Shown here piece by piece: positions 8,901-18,900 of a stretch of DNA of 64,000 bases. The position numbers were made by a program, and so were the translations under genes. The notes under the pieces are model-generated. The model saw only the letters and a program-made list of their open reading frames with translations. It had not been told where the DNA came from and did no database searches. Origin of the DNA: Marinifilaceae bacterium (GTDB lineage Bacteria > Bacteroidota > Bacteroidia > Bacteroidales > Marinifilaceae); the NCBI GenBank assembly GCA_016936255.1, contig JAFGYE010000022.1, forward strand, positions 1-64,000, read 5' to 3'. Numbering within the stretch: the first letter of the stretch is position 1; each line of letters opens with the position of its first letter.

Positions 8901-11771
8901 ATGAACTCATTCTTACGCGAATTGACCAGCGAGCTGTACGAAAAATATGGCAGTAATTTATCCAATTGCATGTTGGTATTTCCAAATCGCCGTGCAGGTT
9001 TATTTTTTTCAAAGTATTTAAATGAACTGATTGAACAACCAGTTTGGGCACCCAGGATTTTGACTATTAATGATTTTTTTAAAACTCATTCTCAGTTGCA
9101 GACCGAGGATAATCTGGGTTTGCTTTTCCGATTGTATAAAATTTACATTCAAAAAATGGATGTCTCGGAAAGTTTCGATGAGTTTTACCATTGGGGAGAA
9201 ATGCTTTTGGGCGATTTCGACGATTTGGACAAGTACCGGGTGAATGCAAAGCATTTGTTTCAGAATTTAGCGGAAGAAAAAGAGATTGATAATCTGTTTG
9301 ATTACTTAACGGAAGAACAGGTTGCTGCCATTCAGTCGTTTTGGAGTTCTTTTCGTCCTGAGAAGTATTCAGAGCACCAGAAGGAGTTTGTGAAACTATG
9401 GGAAAATCTGCATCCTATTTATTCCGATTTTAGAAATCAATTGGAAGCAGAAGGATTGGCTTATGAGGGAATGGCTTCCCGAAAATTGGTGGATAAGCTT
9501 GAATCGGGGGAGATTGAAATCAAAGAAGATAGAATTATTTTCATAGGTTTTAATGCATTAAACCGTTGCGAACAAAATTTGTTTGATGAATTGAAAAAGC
9601 AGGATAAAGCAGATTTTTATTGGGATTACGATGAATCCTATCTCCAGAATCCTTACCATGAAGCAGGTTTGTTCCTACGCGAAAATATCAAACGGTTTCC
9701 GGCGCCAAAATCCAATATTCGTTTTGATAATATAAAAAATAATCAAACAAAGGTTGAATTTGTTTCGCTTTCGTCGGAAGTAGGGCAGGCAAAATACGCT
9801 CATGCTGTGGTTGAAGAATTCTGCAGGAATTCACAGGATGCCTTAGAGGAAACTGCTATTGTTTTGGCTGATGAGGATTTACTTCTTCCGGTATTGCATT
9901 CCATTCCTAAAATTGCAAAGAATGTGAATGTGACCATGGGATATCCTGCCAAAAATACACCTGTTGCCAGTTTGCTGCGTTTGGTGATCGATTTGCAAAA
10001 GAGTGTGAAAAAGTCCAATGACGATGTATCGTTTCATCACAAACAGGTATTGGCTCTTTTGAACCACCAATATTTGAATTCTGTGAATCCTGAACTGGCA
10101 CATTCCATAACACAGGATATTCTCACAACCAATAGAATTGAAGTTCCACAAAGGTTGATTAAGGGTGATCCGGTATTGGAAAGACTTTTTTCGCCGGTTA
10201 GCAGTGTCGGGCAATTTTCAATATATCTGCTGGAATTGCTTCAGGGGATTTATCAGAAATTAGAAACCACTGATGAGGAAAAAACTTTAGTGGATAAAAT
10301 TGAACAGGAATACATCTATCATTTGTTTTTGGCCATAAAACGACTGAATTCTCTATTGAATCAACACAAAATTGACTTAAAGCAGGATACTTTTTATAAG
10401 ATTCTGGATAAAATGATTCAAAGTCTGAGCATTCCATTTGAAGGAGAACCATTGGCTGGTTTGCAGGTAATGGGAATTTTGGAAACACGATTGCTCGATT
10501 TCAAAAAGATTGTAGTTCTTTCAATGAACGAAGGGAAATTGCCAAAGACGGGATCTGCAAACTCATTCGTTCCTTACCATTTGCGTAAAGGATTTGGAAT
10601 GCCTACAATCGATCATCAGGATGCGATTTTCGCTTACTATTTTTACCGGTTGATTCAGCGTGTTGAAGATCTTAAATTGTTGTACAGCACTCAAAGTGAT
10701 GGAATGCGAACAGGTGAGATGAGTCGTTTTTTGTATCAACTAAAATATGAATCAGATTTTGAGATTGTTGAGCACAGTCCATCCTACAATATTTCTTTGC
10801 AGAAAACCAAGTCAATTAGCGTGGCTAAAAATGAGCGGATTCAAACTCGGTTGAACGAATATTGTGGGGATGGGATAAAGAGTTTTTCGCCGTCAGCTTT
10901 AAATACTTATATGAATTGCAGTCTAAGCTTTTATTTTAAATATTTAGCTGGTTTAAAAGAGCCCGATGTGGTTTTGGAAGAGATTGATCCGCCAACTTTT
11001 GGTAATTTGTTTCACTCGGTTTTGGAAGAATTGTACAAGCCTTACATTGGCAATACAATGCGGAAAGAAGATTTGGAGGGATTGCGGAAAAACAAAGATT
11101 TGCTGGATCAGGTTTTAAAAGATGCTTTTCGAAGCATCTATTTTCAGCTGAAAAATGATCAGCCAATGGAGATTGGAGGAAGGAATTTGCTTGTTTTTGA
11201 TATTTTGAAGAAGTTCATTGACCGGATATTGATTTTGGATCAGAAATTTGCGCCTTTTGAAGTCGTTTCACTAGAAGAAAAATATAATATTCAACTGCCA
11301 ATAGGGGAGCAGGCTAACCGATTTGTAAATATTAGCGGGTTGATTGATCGGGTTGATCAATTGGGAGATACCATTCGAATTTTAGATTACAAAACCGGCA
11401 AGGCTGATTTAACTTTTAAGGATATTGCTTCTCTTTTCGAAAAGGAAGGAAAGAATAACAATAAAGCTGCATTTCAGACTTTACTTTATTGTTTGTTTTA
11501 TGATGGGAAATACAATCCAGGCCTGCCCATTTCACCTGGAATATACAGTCTGAAAGAGTTTTTTAATGATGGATTTGATTGTACTTTAGCACAAAAAGAA
11601 GGACGCGGAAATGCCGTTCGTGTTGGTGATTACGGAATATTTAAAGCCGAATTTGTTGAAGGCTTACAAGAATTACTGGAAGAGATTTTTAATCAGGATA
11701 TTCCTTTTTCGCAGGTGGAAAACAAAGATATTTGCCGAACTTGTGTGTATGCCGAAATTTGCCATCGATAA
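8901..11771 (+). CDS. AddB-like PD-(D/E)XK nuclease with Fe-S cysteines
   Basis: A 956-residue protein of the AddB/RexB type. The N-terminus has an inactivated-helicase-like start ('VFPNRRAGLFFSKYL', about 26-40). The C-terminal third carries 'FSPSALNTYMNC' (C about 673) and the nuclease motif 'ILDYKTGK' (D about 829). Three more cysteines end the protein in 'CRTCVYAEIC' (C945, C948, C954). One upstream and three C-terminal cysteines are the 4Fe-4S arrangement of AddB nucleases. The protein likely processes double-strand breaks together with an AddA (UvrD-like) helicase, but no such gene is in the window. The start follows a TCTCA-rich spacer. Confidence 0.85.
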   Translation: MNSFLRELTSELYEKYGSNLSNCMLVFPNRRAGLFFSKYLNELIEQPVWAPRILTINDFFKTHSQLQTEDNLGLLFRLYKIYIQKMDVSESFDEFYHWGEMLLGDFDDLDKYRVNAKHLFQNLAEEKEIDNLFDYLTEEQVAAIQSFWSSFRPEKYSEHQKEFVKLWENLHPIYSDFRNQLEAEGLAYEGMASRKLVDKLESGEIEIKEDRIIFIGFNALNRCEQNLFDELKKQDKADFYWDYDESYLQNPYHEAGLFLRENIKRFPAPKSNIRFDNIKNNQTKVEFVSLSSEVGQAKYAHAVVEEFCRNSQDALEETAIVLADEDLLLPVLHSIPKIAKNVNVTMGYPAKNTPVASLLRLVIDLQKSVKKSNDDVSFHHKQVLALLNHQYLNSVNPELAHSITQDILTTNRIEVPQRLIKGDPVLERLFSPVSSVGQFSIYLLELLQGIYQKLETTDEEKTLVDKIEQEYIYHLFLAIKRLNSLLNQHKIDLKQDTFYKILDKMIQSLSIPFEGEPLAGLQVMGILETRLLDFKKIVVLSMNEGKLPKTGSANSFVPYHLRKGFGMPTIDHQDAIFAYYFYRLIQRVEDLKLLYSTQSDGMRTGEMSRFLYQLKYESDFEIVEHSPSYNISLQKTKSISVAKNERIQTRLNEYCGDGIKSFSPSALNTYMNCSLSFYFKYLAGLKEPDVVLEEIDPPTFGNLFHSVLEELYKPYIGNTMRKEDLEGLRKNKDLLDQVLKDAFRSIYFQLKNDQPMEIGGRNLLVFDILKKFIDRILILDQKFAPFEVVSLEEKYNIQLPIGEQANRFVNISGLIDRVDQLGDTIRILDYKTGKADLTFKDIASLFEKEGKNNNKAAFQTLLYCLFYDGKYNPGLPISPGIYSLKEFFNDGFDCTLAQKEGRGNAVRVGDYGIFKAEFVEGLQELLEEIFNQDIPFSQVENKDICRTCVYAEICHR

Positions 11772-11816
11772 GTTGTGGCTCATTTTGTACTTTTGGAATG
11801 GAAAAATATCAATAAA

Positions 11817-13763
11817 ATGTATCGATCAGTTGTTTTACTATTATTTGTCTTGTTCGTTGGTTTTACTTCCAATGCACAAAAAAAATACAGCATCAAGTCA
11901 AAAAAAGCCATCAAAAATTATGAGATGGCTTCGGAGGCTTATCGGCAGATGGATAATTCTGAAGCTCTGAAATATTTAGATGGTGCAATTGAACAAAGCC
12001 CCGATTTTATTGAAGCATGGCTTTTTAAAGCTGATGTTTTGCACGAAATGGGCAAGACTGAACTCGAAATTGAAGCCTATCTGGGTGCAATAAATATTGA
12101 TGGCGATTTTTTTTCAAATGTGCATTTTAATCTGGGGAATGCTTACCTGAAGATGGGTGAATATCAAAAGGCATTAACGAAATATCAAGATTTTCTGGCT
12201 CTCCCAAACAATTCAGGCAGAAATCAGATTTTGGCGCAAAAAAGATTGGAAACATGCCGGTTTGCGATTAAGTCGATTGCAAACCCAGTCGATTTTAAAC
12301 CGGTAAACCTTGGTGGAAATGTGAATTCCGAATTTGATGAGTATTGGCCCAGTCTTACTGCAGATGAGAAATTGCTGGTATTTACCCGATTGTTATCAGG
12401 GGAAAAAGAGGGTGCGGAGGTAAAAATCAAAAGACAGGAAGATTTTTATGCATCTCAACGAAACGATAGTTTATGGATGGCGGCTGAACCTTTATCCTTA
12501 GTTATCAATACGGAAAAAAACGAAGGAGCACAAAGTATCACGGCAGATGGTAAATACATGTATTTTACGGCTTGCGATCGGACCGGCGGATATGGCCGAT
12601 GCGATATTTATTATTCGGTTAAGGATGGAAATGTATGGTCGGAACCGATAAATGTTGGGAAACCAGTTAATTCAAAAGATTGGGAAGCTCAGCCAAGTAT
12701 ATCTGCTGACGGACGGGAATTGTATTTTGTGAGCAATCGAAAATCAGGAAAAGGAAAAATGGACATTTGGCATTCCAGATTGATTGAAACTCTGAAAGAT
12801 GGAAAGCAAAGATGGACACAGCCGGCGAACCTTTCTATTAATACAACAGATAATGAAATGTCGCCGTTTATTCACGCAGGAAATCAGTATTTGGTTTTTT
12901 CTTCGGATGGTTTGACTGGAATGGGTGGATATGATTTGTTTAAGACTGAACGGGATAGCGATGGGAAATGGAGTGATCCTGAAAATTTAGGTTACCCAAT
13001 AAATACATTTAACGATGAAATTGGATTGGTGATTAATGCAAAAGGAAATAAGGCTTATTTTTCTTCAAATCGCTTAAAAGGCAAAGGGAAGGATATTTTT
13101 AGTTTTGTGATGCCTGGCAATCTGCAGCCTCAGTCTGTGTCATGGTTAAAAGGGAATGTGCTGGATGCTAAATCCAAAAATCCCGTGGCAGCTTCGCTTT
13201 TATTGATTGATTTGATGAGTAATGATACAATTACTCAGATTAAATCAGATCAGACAGATGGAAGCTATTTGCTTTGTTTGCCTTCGGATAGAGAATATAT
13301 TTTTTCTGCTGAGGCCGATGATTATCTTTTTTATTCAAAGCATTTTGAAATGTTGAATGATCAGGAAAAACTGAATCCGCAACAGTTAAATATTCATTTG
13401 GATCGGATTGAAAAAGGAAAAGAAATTGTGCTTAGGAATGTGTTTTTTGATATCGACTCCTGGGATATTTTGTCGAAATCTGAAATTGAATTGACTCGTT
13501 TGTATAATTTGTTGTTAACTTATCCTAAATTAAAAATTGAAATTGCCGGTCATACCGATGACACCGGAACTGAAAATTACAATTTGAAGCTATCCAATAA
13601 CCGGGCAAAGGCGGTTTGCGATTATTTAATTATAAAAGGAATAGATGAAACACGATTAAGCTTTAAAGGATATGGTGCTTTGTATCCTATTGCAGATAAT
13701 GAGACGGAAGAGGGCCGAAGTTTAAATAGAAGAACTGAATTTAAAGTTGTTGAAAATCAATAA
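11817..13763 (+). CDS. OmpA family envelope protein with TPR and PD40 repeats
   Basis: A 648-residue exported protein. I choose the ATG at 11817, which gives a clean signal peptide ('MYRSVVLLLFVLF...'); an in-frame GTG at 11775 would bury it. Order: TPR-like helices (about 25-130), WD40-like PD40 segments ('ISADGRELYFVSNRKSGKG', 'GYDLFKTERD'), a carboxypeptidase-regulatory-like insert ('LKGNVLDAKSKNPVAASLL'), then a C-terminal OmpA peptidoglycan-binding domain ('IAGHTDDTG', 'LSNNRAKAVCDYL'). It probably tethers outer-membrane or periplasmic assemblies to the cell wall. This layout also occurs in PorE-like parts of the type IX secretion machinery, but identity with PorE is not shown. Confidence 0.85.
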   Translation: MYRSVVLLLFVLFVGFTSNAQKKYSIKSKKAIKNYEMASEAYRQMDNSEALKYLDGAIEQSPDFIEAWLFKADVLHEMGKTELEIEAYLGAINIDGDFFSNVHFNLGNAYLKMGEYQKALTKYQDFLALPNNSGRNQILAQKRLETCRFAIKSIANPVDFKPVNLGGNVNSEFDEYWPSLTADEKLLVFTRLLSGEKEGAEVKIKRQEDFYASQRNDSLWMAAEPLSLVINTEKNEGAQSITADGKYMYFTACDRTGGYGRCDIYYSVKDGNVWSEPINVGKPVNSKDWEAQPSISADGRELYFVSNRKSGKGKMDIWHSRLIETLKDGKQRWTQPANLSINTTDNEMSPFIHAGNQYLVFSSDGLTGMGGYDLFKTERDSDGKWSDPENLGYPINTFNDEIGLVINAKGNKAYFSSNRLKGKGKDIFSFVMPGNLQPQSVSWLKGNVLDAKSKNPVAASLLLIDLMSNDTITQIKSDQTDGSYLLCLPSDREYIFSAEADDYLFYSKHFEMLNDQEKLNPQQLNIHLDRIEKGKEIVLRNVFFDIDSWDILSKSEIELTRLYNLLLTYPKLKIEIAGHTDDTGTENYNLKLSNNRAKAVCDYLIIKGIDETRLSFKGYGALYPIADNETEEGRSLNRRTEFKVVENQ

Positions 13764-13777
13764 ATAATAACCAGCAA

Positions 13778-14938
13778 ATGAAACCAATATATCTTGATTA
13801 CAATGCCACTACACCTGTCGCACCGGAAGTTGCTGATGCCATGATCCCTTACTTAAAAGGTTTTTTTGGCAATCCGTCGAGTTCTCATTTTTATGGGCGG
13901 CAATGCAAAGAGGCAGTTGATAAGGCAAGAAAACAAGTAGCTTCATTGCTGAATTGTGATTCTGACGAATTGATATTCACCAGTGGTGGTTCTGAGTCGA
14001 ATAATTATGCATTAAAAGGGTATGTATTTGCTAATCAAGATAAAGGCAGACATATTATCACTTCTTCTATCGAGCATCCGGCAGTTACGGAGGTTTGTAA
14101 ATTCTTGGAGACACAAGGTTTTGAAGTTACCTATTTGCCGGTTGATGGAACAGGACGTGTACAATTGTCAGATGTGAAAAATGCCATTCGACCTGAAACC
14201 ATTTTGATTTCGGTTATGTATGCAAATAATGAGGTGGGAACTTTACAGCCTATTTCTGAAATTGCGAAACTGGCGAAGCAGAACAACATCATTGTCCATT
14301 CTGATTGTGCTCAGGCAGTTGGTAAAGTGCCTGTTAATGTTCAGGAATTGGGTGTTGATTTACTGACTCTTGCAGGTCATAAATTCTATGGGCCGAAGGG
14401 AATTGGTGCTTTGTATATTCGAAAGGGAATTAAATTGCAGAAATTGATCCATGGTGCAGATCATGAACGGAATTTGCGGGCGGGAACCGAAAATGTATTG
14501 GAAATTGTTGGTTTAGGAAAAGCAGCCGAATTGGCCATGGAGGAGGAAGACAAACGAATGAGACATGAAATGAATTTGATTCGGATTTTACGTAGGAACT
14601 TGTCTCAACTTTCAGATGTTCAGTTTAATGGAAGTGTCGATTTTTGTTTGCCAAATACCTTAAGTGTGTCATTCAAAAACCTGCAGGTACATCAGATTTT
14701 AAATCGGTTGAAAAATGTGGCAGCATCAGCAGGTGCAGCATGTCATACTGATTGTGTAAGTGTTTCAGCTACATTGGATGCGATGAAAGTTCCTTTGGAA
14801 TATGCAATGGGCACAATTCGCCTTTCTGTTGGCCGATATACCACTAAAACTGAAATCGATTTAGCCTCAAATGAAATCATTGAGGTGATTAAAAGTTTAC
14901 GTAGAGATGCCAATCAAAAGAAAAGCAACTTCAGGTAA
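13778..14938 (+). CDS. Cysteine desulfurase / selenocysteine-lyase-like aminotransferase class V
   Basis: A PLP enzyme of 386 residues that removes sulfur (or selenium) from cysteine (or selenocysteine). Seen: 'YLDYNATTPVAPEV', 'GGSESNNYALKG', the PLP lysine K202 in 'LAGHKFYGPKG', and an active-site loop 'SAGAACHTDCVS' with C322 and C326. The GAACH-type loop resembles selenocysteine lyase (SCLY) more than IscS, whose loop is SxACxS. No isc or suf scaffold genes are nearby. It starts 14 bases after the OmpA gene, so co-transcription is likely. A general NifS-like role is safe; the SCLY-like call is inference from the loop. Confidence 0.9.
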   Translation: MKPIYLDYNATTPVAPEVADAMIPYLKGFFGNPSSSHFYGRQCKEAVDKARKQVASLLNCDSDELIFTSGGSESNNYALKGYVFANQDKGRHIITSSIEHPAVTEVCKFLETQGFEVTYLPVDGTGRVQLSDVKNAIRPETILISVMYANNEVGTLQPISEIAKLAKQNNIIVHSDCAQAVGKVPVNVQELGVDLLTLAGHKFYGPKGIGALYIRKGIKLQKLIHGADHERNLRAGTENVLEIVGLGKAAELAMEEEDKRMRHEMNLIRILRRNLSQLSDVQFNGSVDFCLPNTLSVSFKNLQVHQILNRLKNVAASAGAACHTDCVSVSATLDAMKVPLEYAMGTIRLSVGRYTTKTEIDLASNEIIEVIKSLRRDANQKKSNFR

Positions 14939-14948
14939 AACAATTTAA

Positions 14949-15491
14949 TTATTTGAAAAACTCATCTCCACTAGCCAATAATTCTTCAGATTTAGAAATA
15001 GTGTTTTCTTTAACTAATCTATTTAGCCAAGGTAGTTTCCCTGTTTTTTTGCGCAATTTTGCTTTAGAGTACCAATCTTTAGGATAAGAAATTATAGACG
15101 GAGTTCCTTGTTTTCCATACTCTGGATAGGATTGATAGTAGATGTCTTTAATGGCAGCAATTATTTGGTTTTCCTCACTGTGAATTGAAAGTGTGAAATG
15201 CATTTCAGTCTGGAAAACGGAAGGTTTTTCGCTTAAAAAAATAGGAACACAACCTTTGTAACAAAATTCTCTTGAATTTGAATTAATGGATATGATCTCA
15301 CCATTTACATTTTCAGGAAATGAGGAAATCCAATTTTGAAATTGTTGGCTTATTGTTGCTGTTTGCAGATATTTTGTTTCCAAACTAACATTTCCATCAT
15401 CATCCAGAAATAAATTGATTTTTTCAGTCTGTTGGGCAATCATGAATGAACTGAAAGTCAAGGACAGTAGAATAAGGACGATTTTTTTCAT
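14949..15491 (-). CDS. Exported protein of unknown function
   Basis: 180 residues beginning with a typical Sec signal peptide ('MKKIVLILLSLTFSSFMIAQQ'), so the product is likely periplasmic or secreted. The mature part has two cysteines close together ('FCYKGCVPIF') that could form a disulfide or bind metal. I do not recognise a family. It is convergent with the cysteine desulfurase gene, with only 10 bases between stops. Confidence 0.7.
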   Translation of the reverse strand: MKKIVLILLSLTFSSFMIAQQTEKINLFLDDDGNVSLETKYLQTATISQQFQNWISSFPENVNGEIISINSNSREFCYKGCVPIFLSEKPSVFQTEMHFTLSIHSEENQIIAAIKDIYYQSYPEYGKQGTPSIISYPKDWYSKAKLRKKTGKLPWLNRLVKENTISKSEELLASGDEFFK

Positions 15492-15832
15492 AAAGGGTTG
15501 TTTAAATTGAACATACTATCAGGTTTGATCTCAATTTTTAATTTAATCCTTTTTATTGATTTTTCAAAACGAATAGTTTCCCTTGTAATTAATTTGTAAA
15601 CCATTGTTTGCGGGTAATCAGATAAATAAGTCTTCATAGTTATGTTCACAATAAAGAAAATGGCACATTTGACACTTGCTTTATTACCCCTATTACGATA
15701 TTTTTACTTGTGTAGTGAAGGTTTAAACTCCTTCAATTTTCATATTTGACTTGATTAGTTTCAATTCTTTTTAAGTTTTAAGTATGGTTTTAGTTGTTAG
15801 TAATTAAAAGAGGGGCTTGGCCCCTTTTTTAT
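15492..15832 (+). ncRNA. Possible small RNA ending at an orphan terminator
   Basis: The 470-base spacer between divergent genes contains no ORF, yet ends in a strong plus-strand terminator (15806-15832) with no plus-strand gene before it. A small hairpin gaagg...ccttc lies at 15717-15734. Near-consensus -7 boxes (7 of 8 matches to TAnnTTTG) occur at about 15527 (CAGGTTTG) and 15741 (CATATTTG). The 5' end is unknown; the coordinates mark the search space rather than a transcript. Confidence 0.3.
15806..15832 (+). terminator. Orphan intrinsic terminator
   Basis: ggggc-ttg-gcccc stem extended by A-T pairs and followed by six T residues. The nearest genes are both directed away from it, so it does not end any called CDS. 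Confidence 0.7.
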
Positions 15833-15916
15833 TTTATTATACTTATTCTCTCCTAAATAATTTATCAATCTTTCATTTTAAGTGATGAATCATTCCGTTA
15901 ATTGACGAGGTATGTC

Positions 15917-15924
15917 TAATTTTG
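15917..15924 (+). promoter_or_regulatory. Probable -7 element of GH3/beta-lactamase gene
   Basis: TAATTTTG matches TAnnTTTG exactly and lies 38 bases before the ATG. No good -33 TTG at the expected spacing was seen. Confidence 0.4.
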
Positions 15925-15961
15925 TTACACTACACAGTTTTATTGCCAAAGAAAGATTTTT

Positions 15962-18900
15962 ATGACACATATATATTCTCTGAACAGATTGTTTATTATT
16001 CTTATTTTACTTGGAAATAATTTTTTTGTCTCGGCACAAAATATTTCTTTGGAGGAAGATAGGTTAGTTGATAGATTGTCTCAACCCAATATCTGGGCAG
16101 ATTCCATTCTGTCGACTTTAAGTGATGAAGAGAGAATCGCTCAATTGTTTATGATTGCAGCATACTCCAATAAAGGCAATGAAGAGTCGGAGCGAATTGC
16201 CGGCTTAGTGAGCAAATATCAAATTGGAGGAATTATATTTTTTCAAGGAGAACCGGGGAAGCAAGCCGAGTTAACAAATAAGTATCAAGGTATGGCAAAA
16301 GTTCCTCTTTGGATTGGAATGGATGCAGAAATTGGATTGGGAGCCAGGTTAAAACAAACAATAAGTTATCCAAGGCAAATTATGCTGGGGGCAATTCAGG
16401 ATAATGAATTGATTTTTCAGCTGGGGAAACAGATTGGTAAGGAGTGTAACAGGCTTGGTGTTCATGTGAATTTTTCACCTGTAATGGATGTGAATAATAA
16501 TCCGAAAAATCCAGTAATAAATAGCCGTTCTTTCGGCGAGGATCGCTGCAATGTAACCAACAAATCCTATGCTTTTGCTTCAGGAATGCAGAAATCAGGA
16601 ATTATTGCTGTAGGCAAACATTTTCCGGGTCATGGAGATACTGAAACAGATTCACATTTTGATCTTCCTTTGGTAGATTATCCTATTGAAAGAATTGATT
16701 CTATTGAATTGTTTCCATTTCGTTCTTTAATAAATAATGGTTTAGGGGGAATTATGGTTTCTCATCTAAATGTGCCGGCACTTGATTCTCTGCAAAAGGT
16801 GGCGACACTTTCCCGGCCTATCGTTTCTCAATTGCTAAAAGACGAAATGGGTTTTAACGGTTTGATATTTACGGATGCGTTAAATATGCAGGGAGTTCGT
16901 AAATTTTATCCAAAAGGAGTTGTTGATGCTAAGGCATTGATTGCCGGCAATGATGTTCTTCTTTTTACTGAAGATGTTGCAATAGCTATAAAGGAGATTA
17001 AGTTGGCTCTGAAAAGAGGGGAGATTTCCTGGGATGATATCAACCGGAAGTGTTTAAAGGTTTTAAAGGCAAAACATTGGCTCAATTTGAATAAGTACAA
17101 ACCAATTGATCAGAATAAACTTTGGTCTGGATTAAATACACAGCAAGGATTTATTTTAAGACGGAGGTTGGCTGAAAAAGCAATTACTTTAGTGAAAAAT
17201 GATGATCAATTATTGCCGTTAAAACGGTTGGATACCCTAAAAATTGCCTCTGTTGCCATGGGTGTCCCCATCCGGAACAGATTTCAGGAATATCTTAGCA
17301 GGTATTCAGATATAGATTTTTTCCAGATCGGGAAAAACGCTTCGATCGAAAGTTATTATCAATTATTGAAAAAGCTTGATAAATACAATTTGGTGATTGT
17401 AAGTAAGCATGATAGTGATCTTCGGGCATCAAAGAAATTTGGAATTACAAGTCAAACCATTGAGTTTCTTTCTGAGCTTTCAAAAAGTAAAAAAGTGGTT
17501 TTTGATTTGTTTGCAAATCCTTATGGTTTGGATTTATACGAAGGGACTGATCGGTTAAAAGGGATTTTGGTCTCGTATGAGGACAATATAGAAACTCAGA
17601 TGGCTTCTGCGCAAATTATTTTTGGTGGTTTGGCTTCTCAGGGACGATTACCGGTTACAGTTAATGGACACTTTCCAGTTGGAAAGGGTTTTGAAACCCA
17701 ACACAATCGTCTGGGTTTTTCTTTGCCCGAACAAGCAGGATTAAATACTCTTAAATTGAATGTCATTGATTCAATTGTAAATGATGCAATCAAAAAAAAA
17801 GCAAGCCCGGGCTGTCAAATCCTGATAGCTAGAAAGGGGAAAGTTGTATTTCACAAATCATACGGTCATCATACTTACAATGACAATGTTGAGCTTCGTA
17901 ATCCTGACATTTACGATTTAGCATCACTAACAAAGATTACGGCTACACTTCCGGCATTAATGCAGTTATGTGATGAAGGGTGGATTAATGTGGATCACGC
18001 ATTGGGAGAATATTTTTCAAAAGCCAAAGGCACAAATAAGGATACTCTTATTTTAAAGAAAATTTTAGCTCACGAATCAAGATTGTTGAGTTACAAGCCA
18101 TTCCATTGGGAGGCTGTTGATTCGGCAAGTTTTGATGGTGATTTGTTTAGTCGTACTTATTCGAAACGTTACAGCCTAAAAATGGCTGATAAATTGTATC
18201 TGGATCGAAATTATAGATTTAGAAAGGGAATTTTTTCCAATCAAAATTCAGAGGAGTATCCGGTTCAGATTGCGAATAACCTGTTTATTCGTAAAGGTTA
18301 TCACGATACAATAATCAATCAGATATTGGCAACAGAATATAGAGAATCAAATGGTTATAAATACAGCGATCTTGGTTTTATAATGATGGGAGAAATGGTT
18401 AAGGAGATTTCGGGCGAGTGTTTGGAAAGCTATGTGAAAAGACATTTGTACGATATGCTTGGAGCCTCCAGTCTGGGGTATCATCCGTTGAAACGCTTTA
18501 GTGCCGATCGGATTGTACCAACACAGGATGATAAGTTTTTTCGAAAACAATGGCTTAAAGCTTATGTGCACGATCCAACTGCAGCAATGCTTGGCGGCGT
18601 TTCGGGACATGCAGGAATGTTTGGTAATGCTGGCGATTTGGCAAAATTAGCGCAAATGTATCTTCAGGAAGGAACTTATGGCGGTGAAACCTACATAAGT
18701 GCTGAAACGATGAATCGATTTACTGCACGGGCCTACCCAGATTCTGAAAATAGAAGAGGAATTGGATTTGATAAACCTTTTTACGATACTGACGAAAGGG
18801 GAGGACCAACATGCAGTGAGGCTTCCGATTTAAGTTATGGTCATACTGGTTTTACCGGCACCATGATTTGGATTGATCCAAAGTATAATTTGCTTTATAT

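Noticed and set aside
15662-15682. TGGCAC...TTGC as a sigma-54 promoter
   Set aside because: Spacing between the two boxes is nine bases, not the required five; no enhancer-binding gene nearby.
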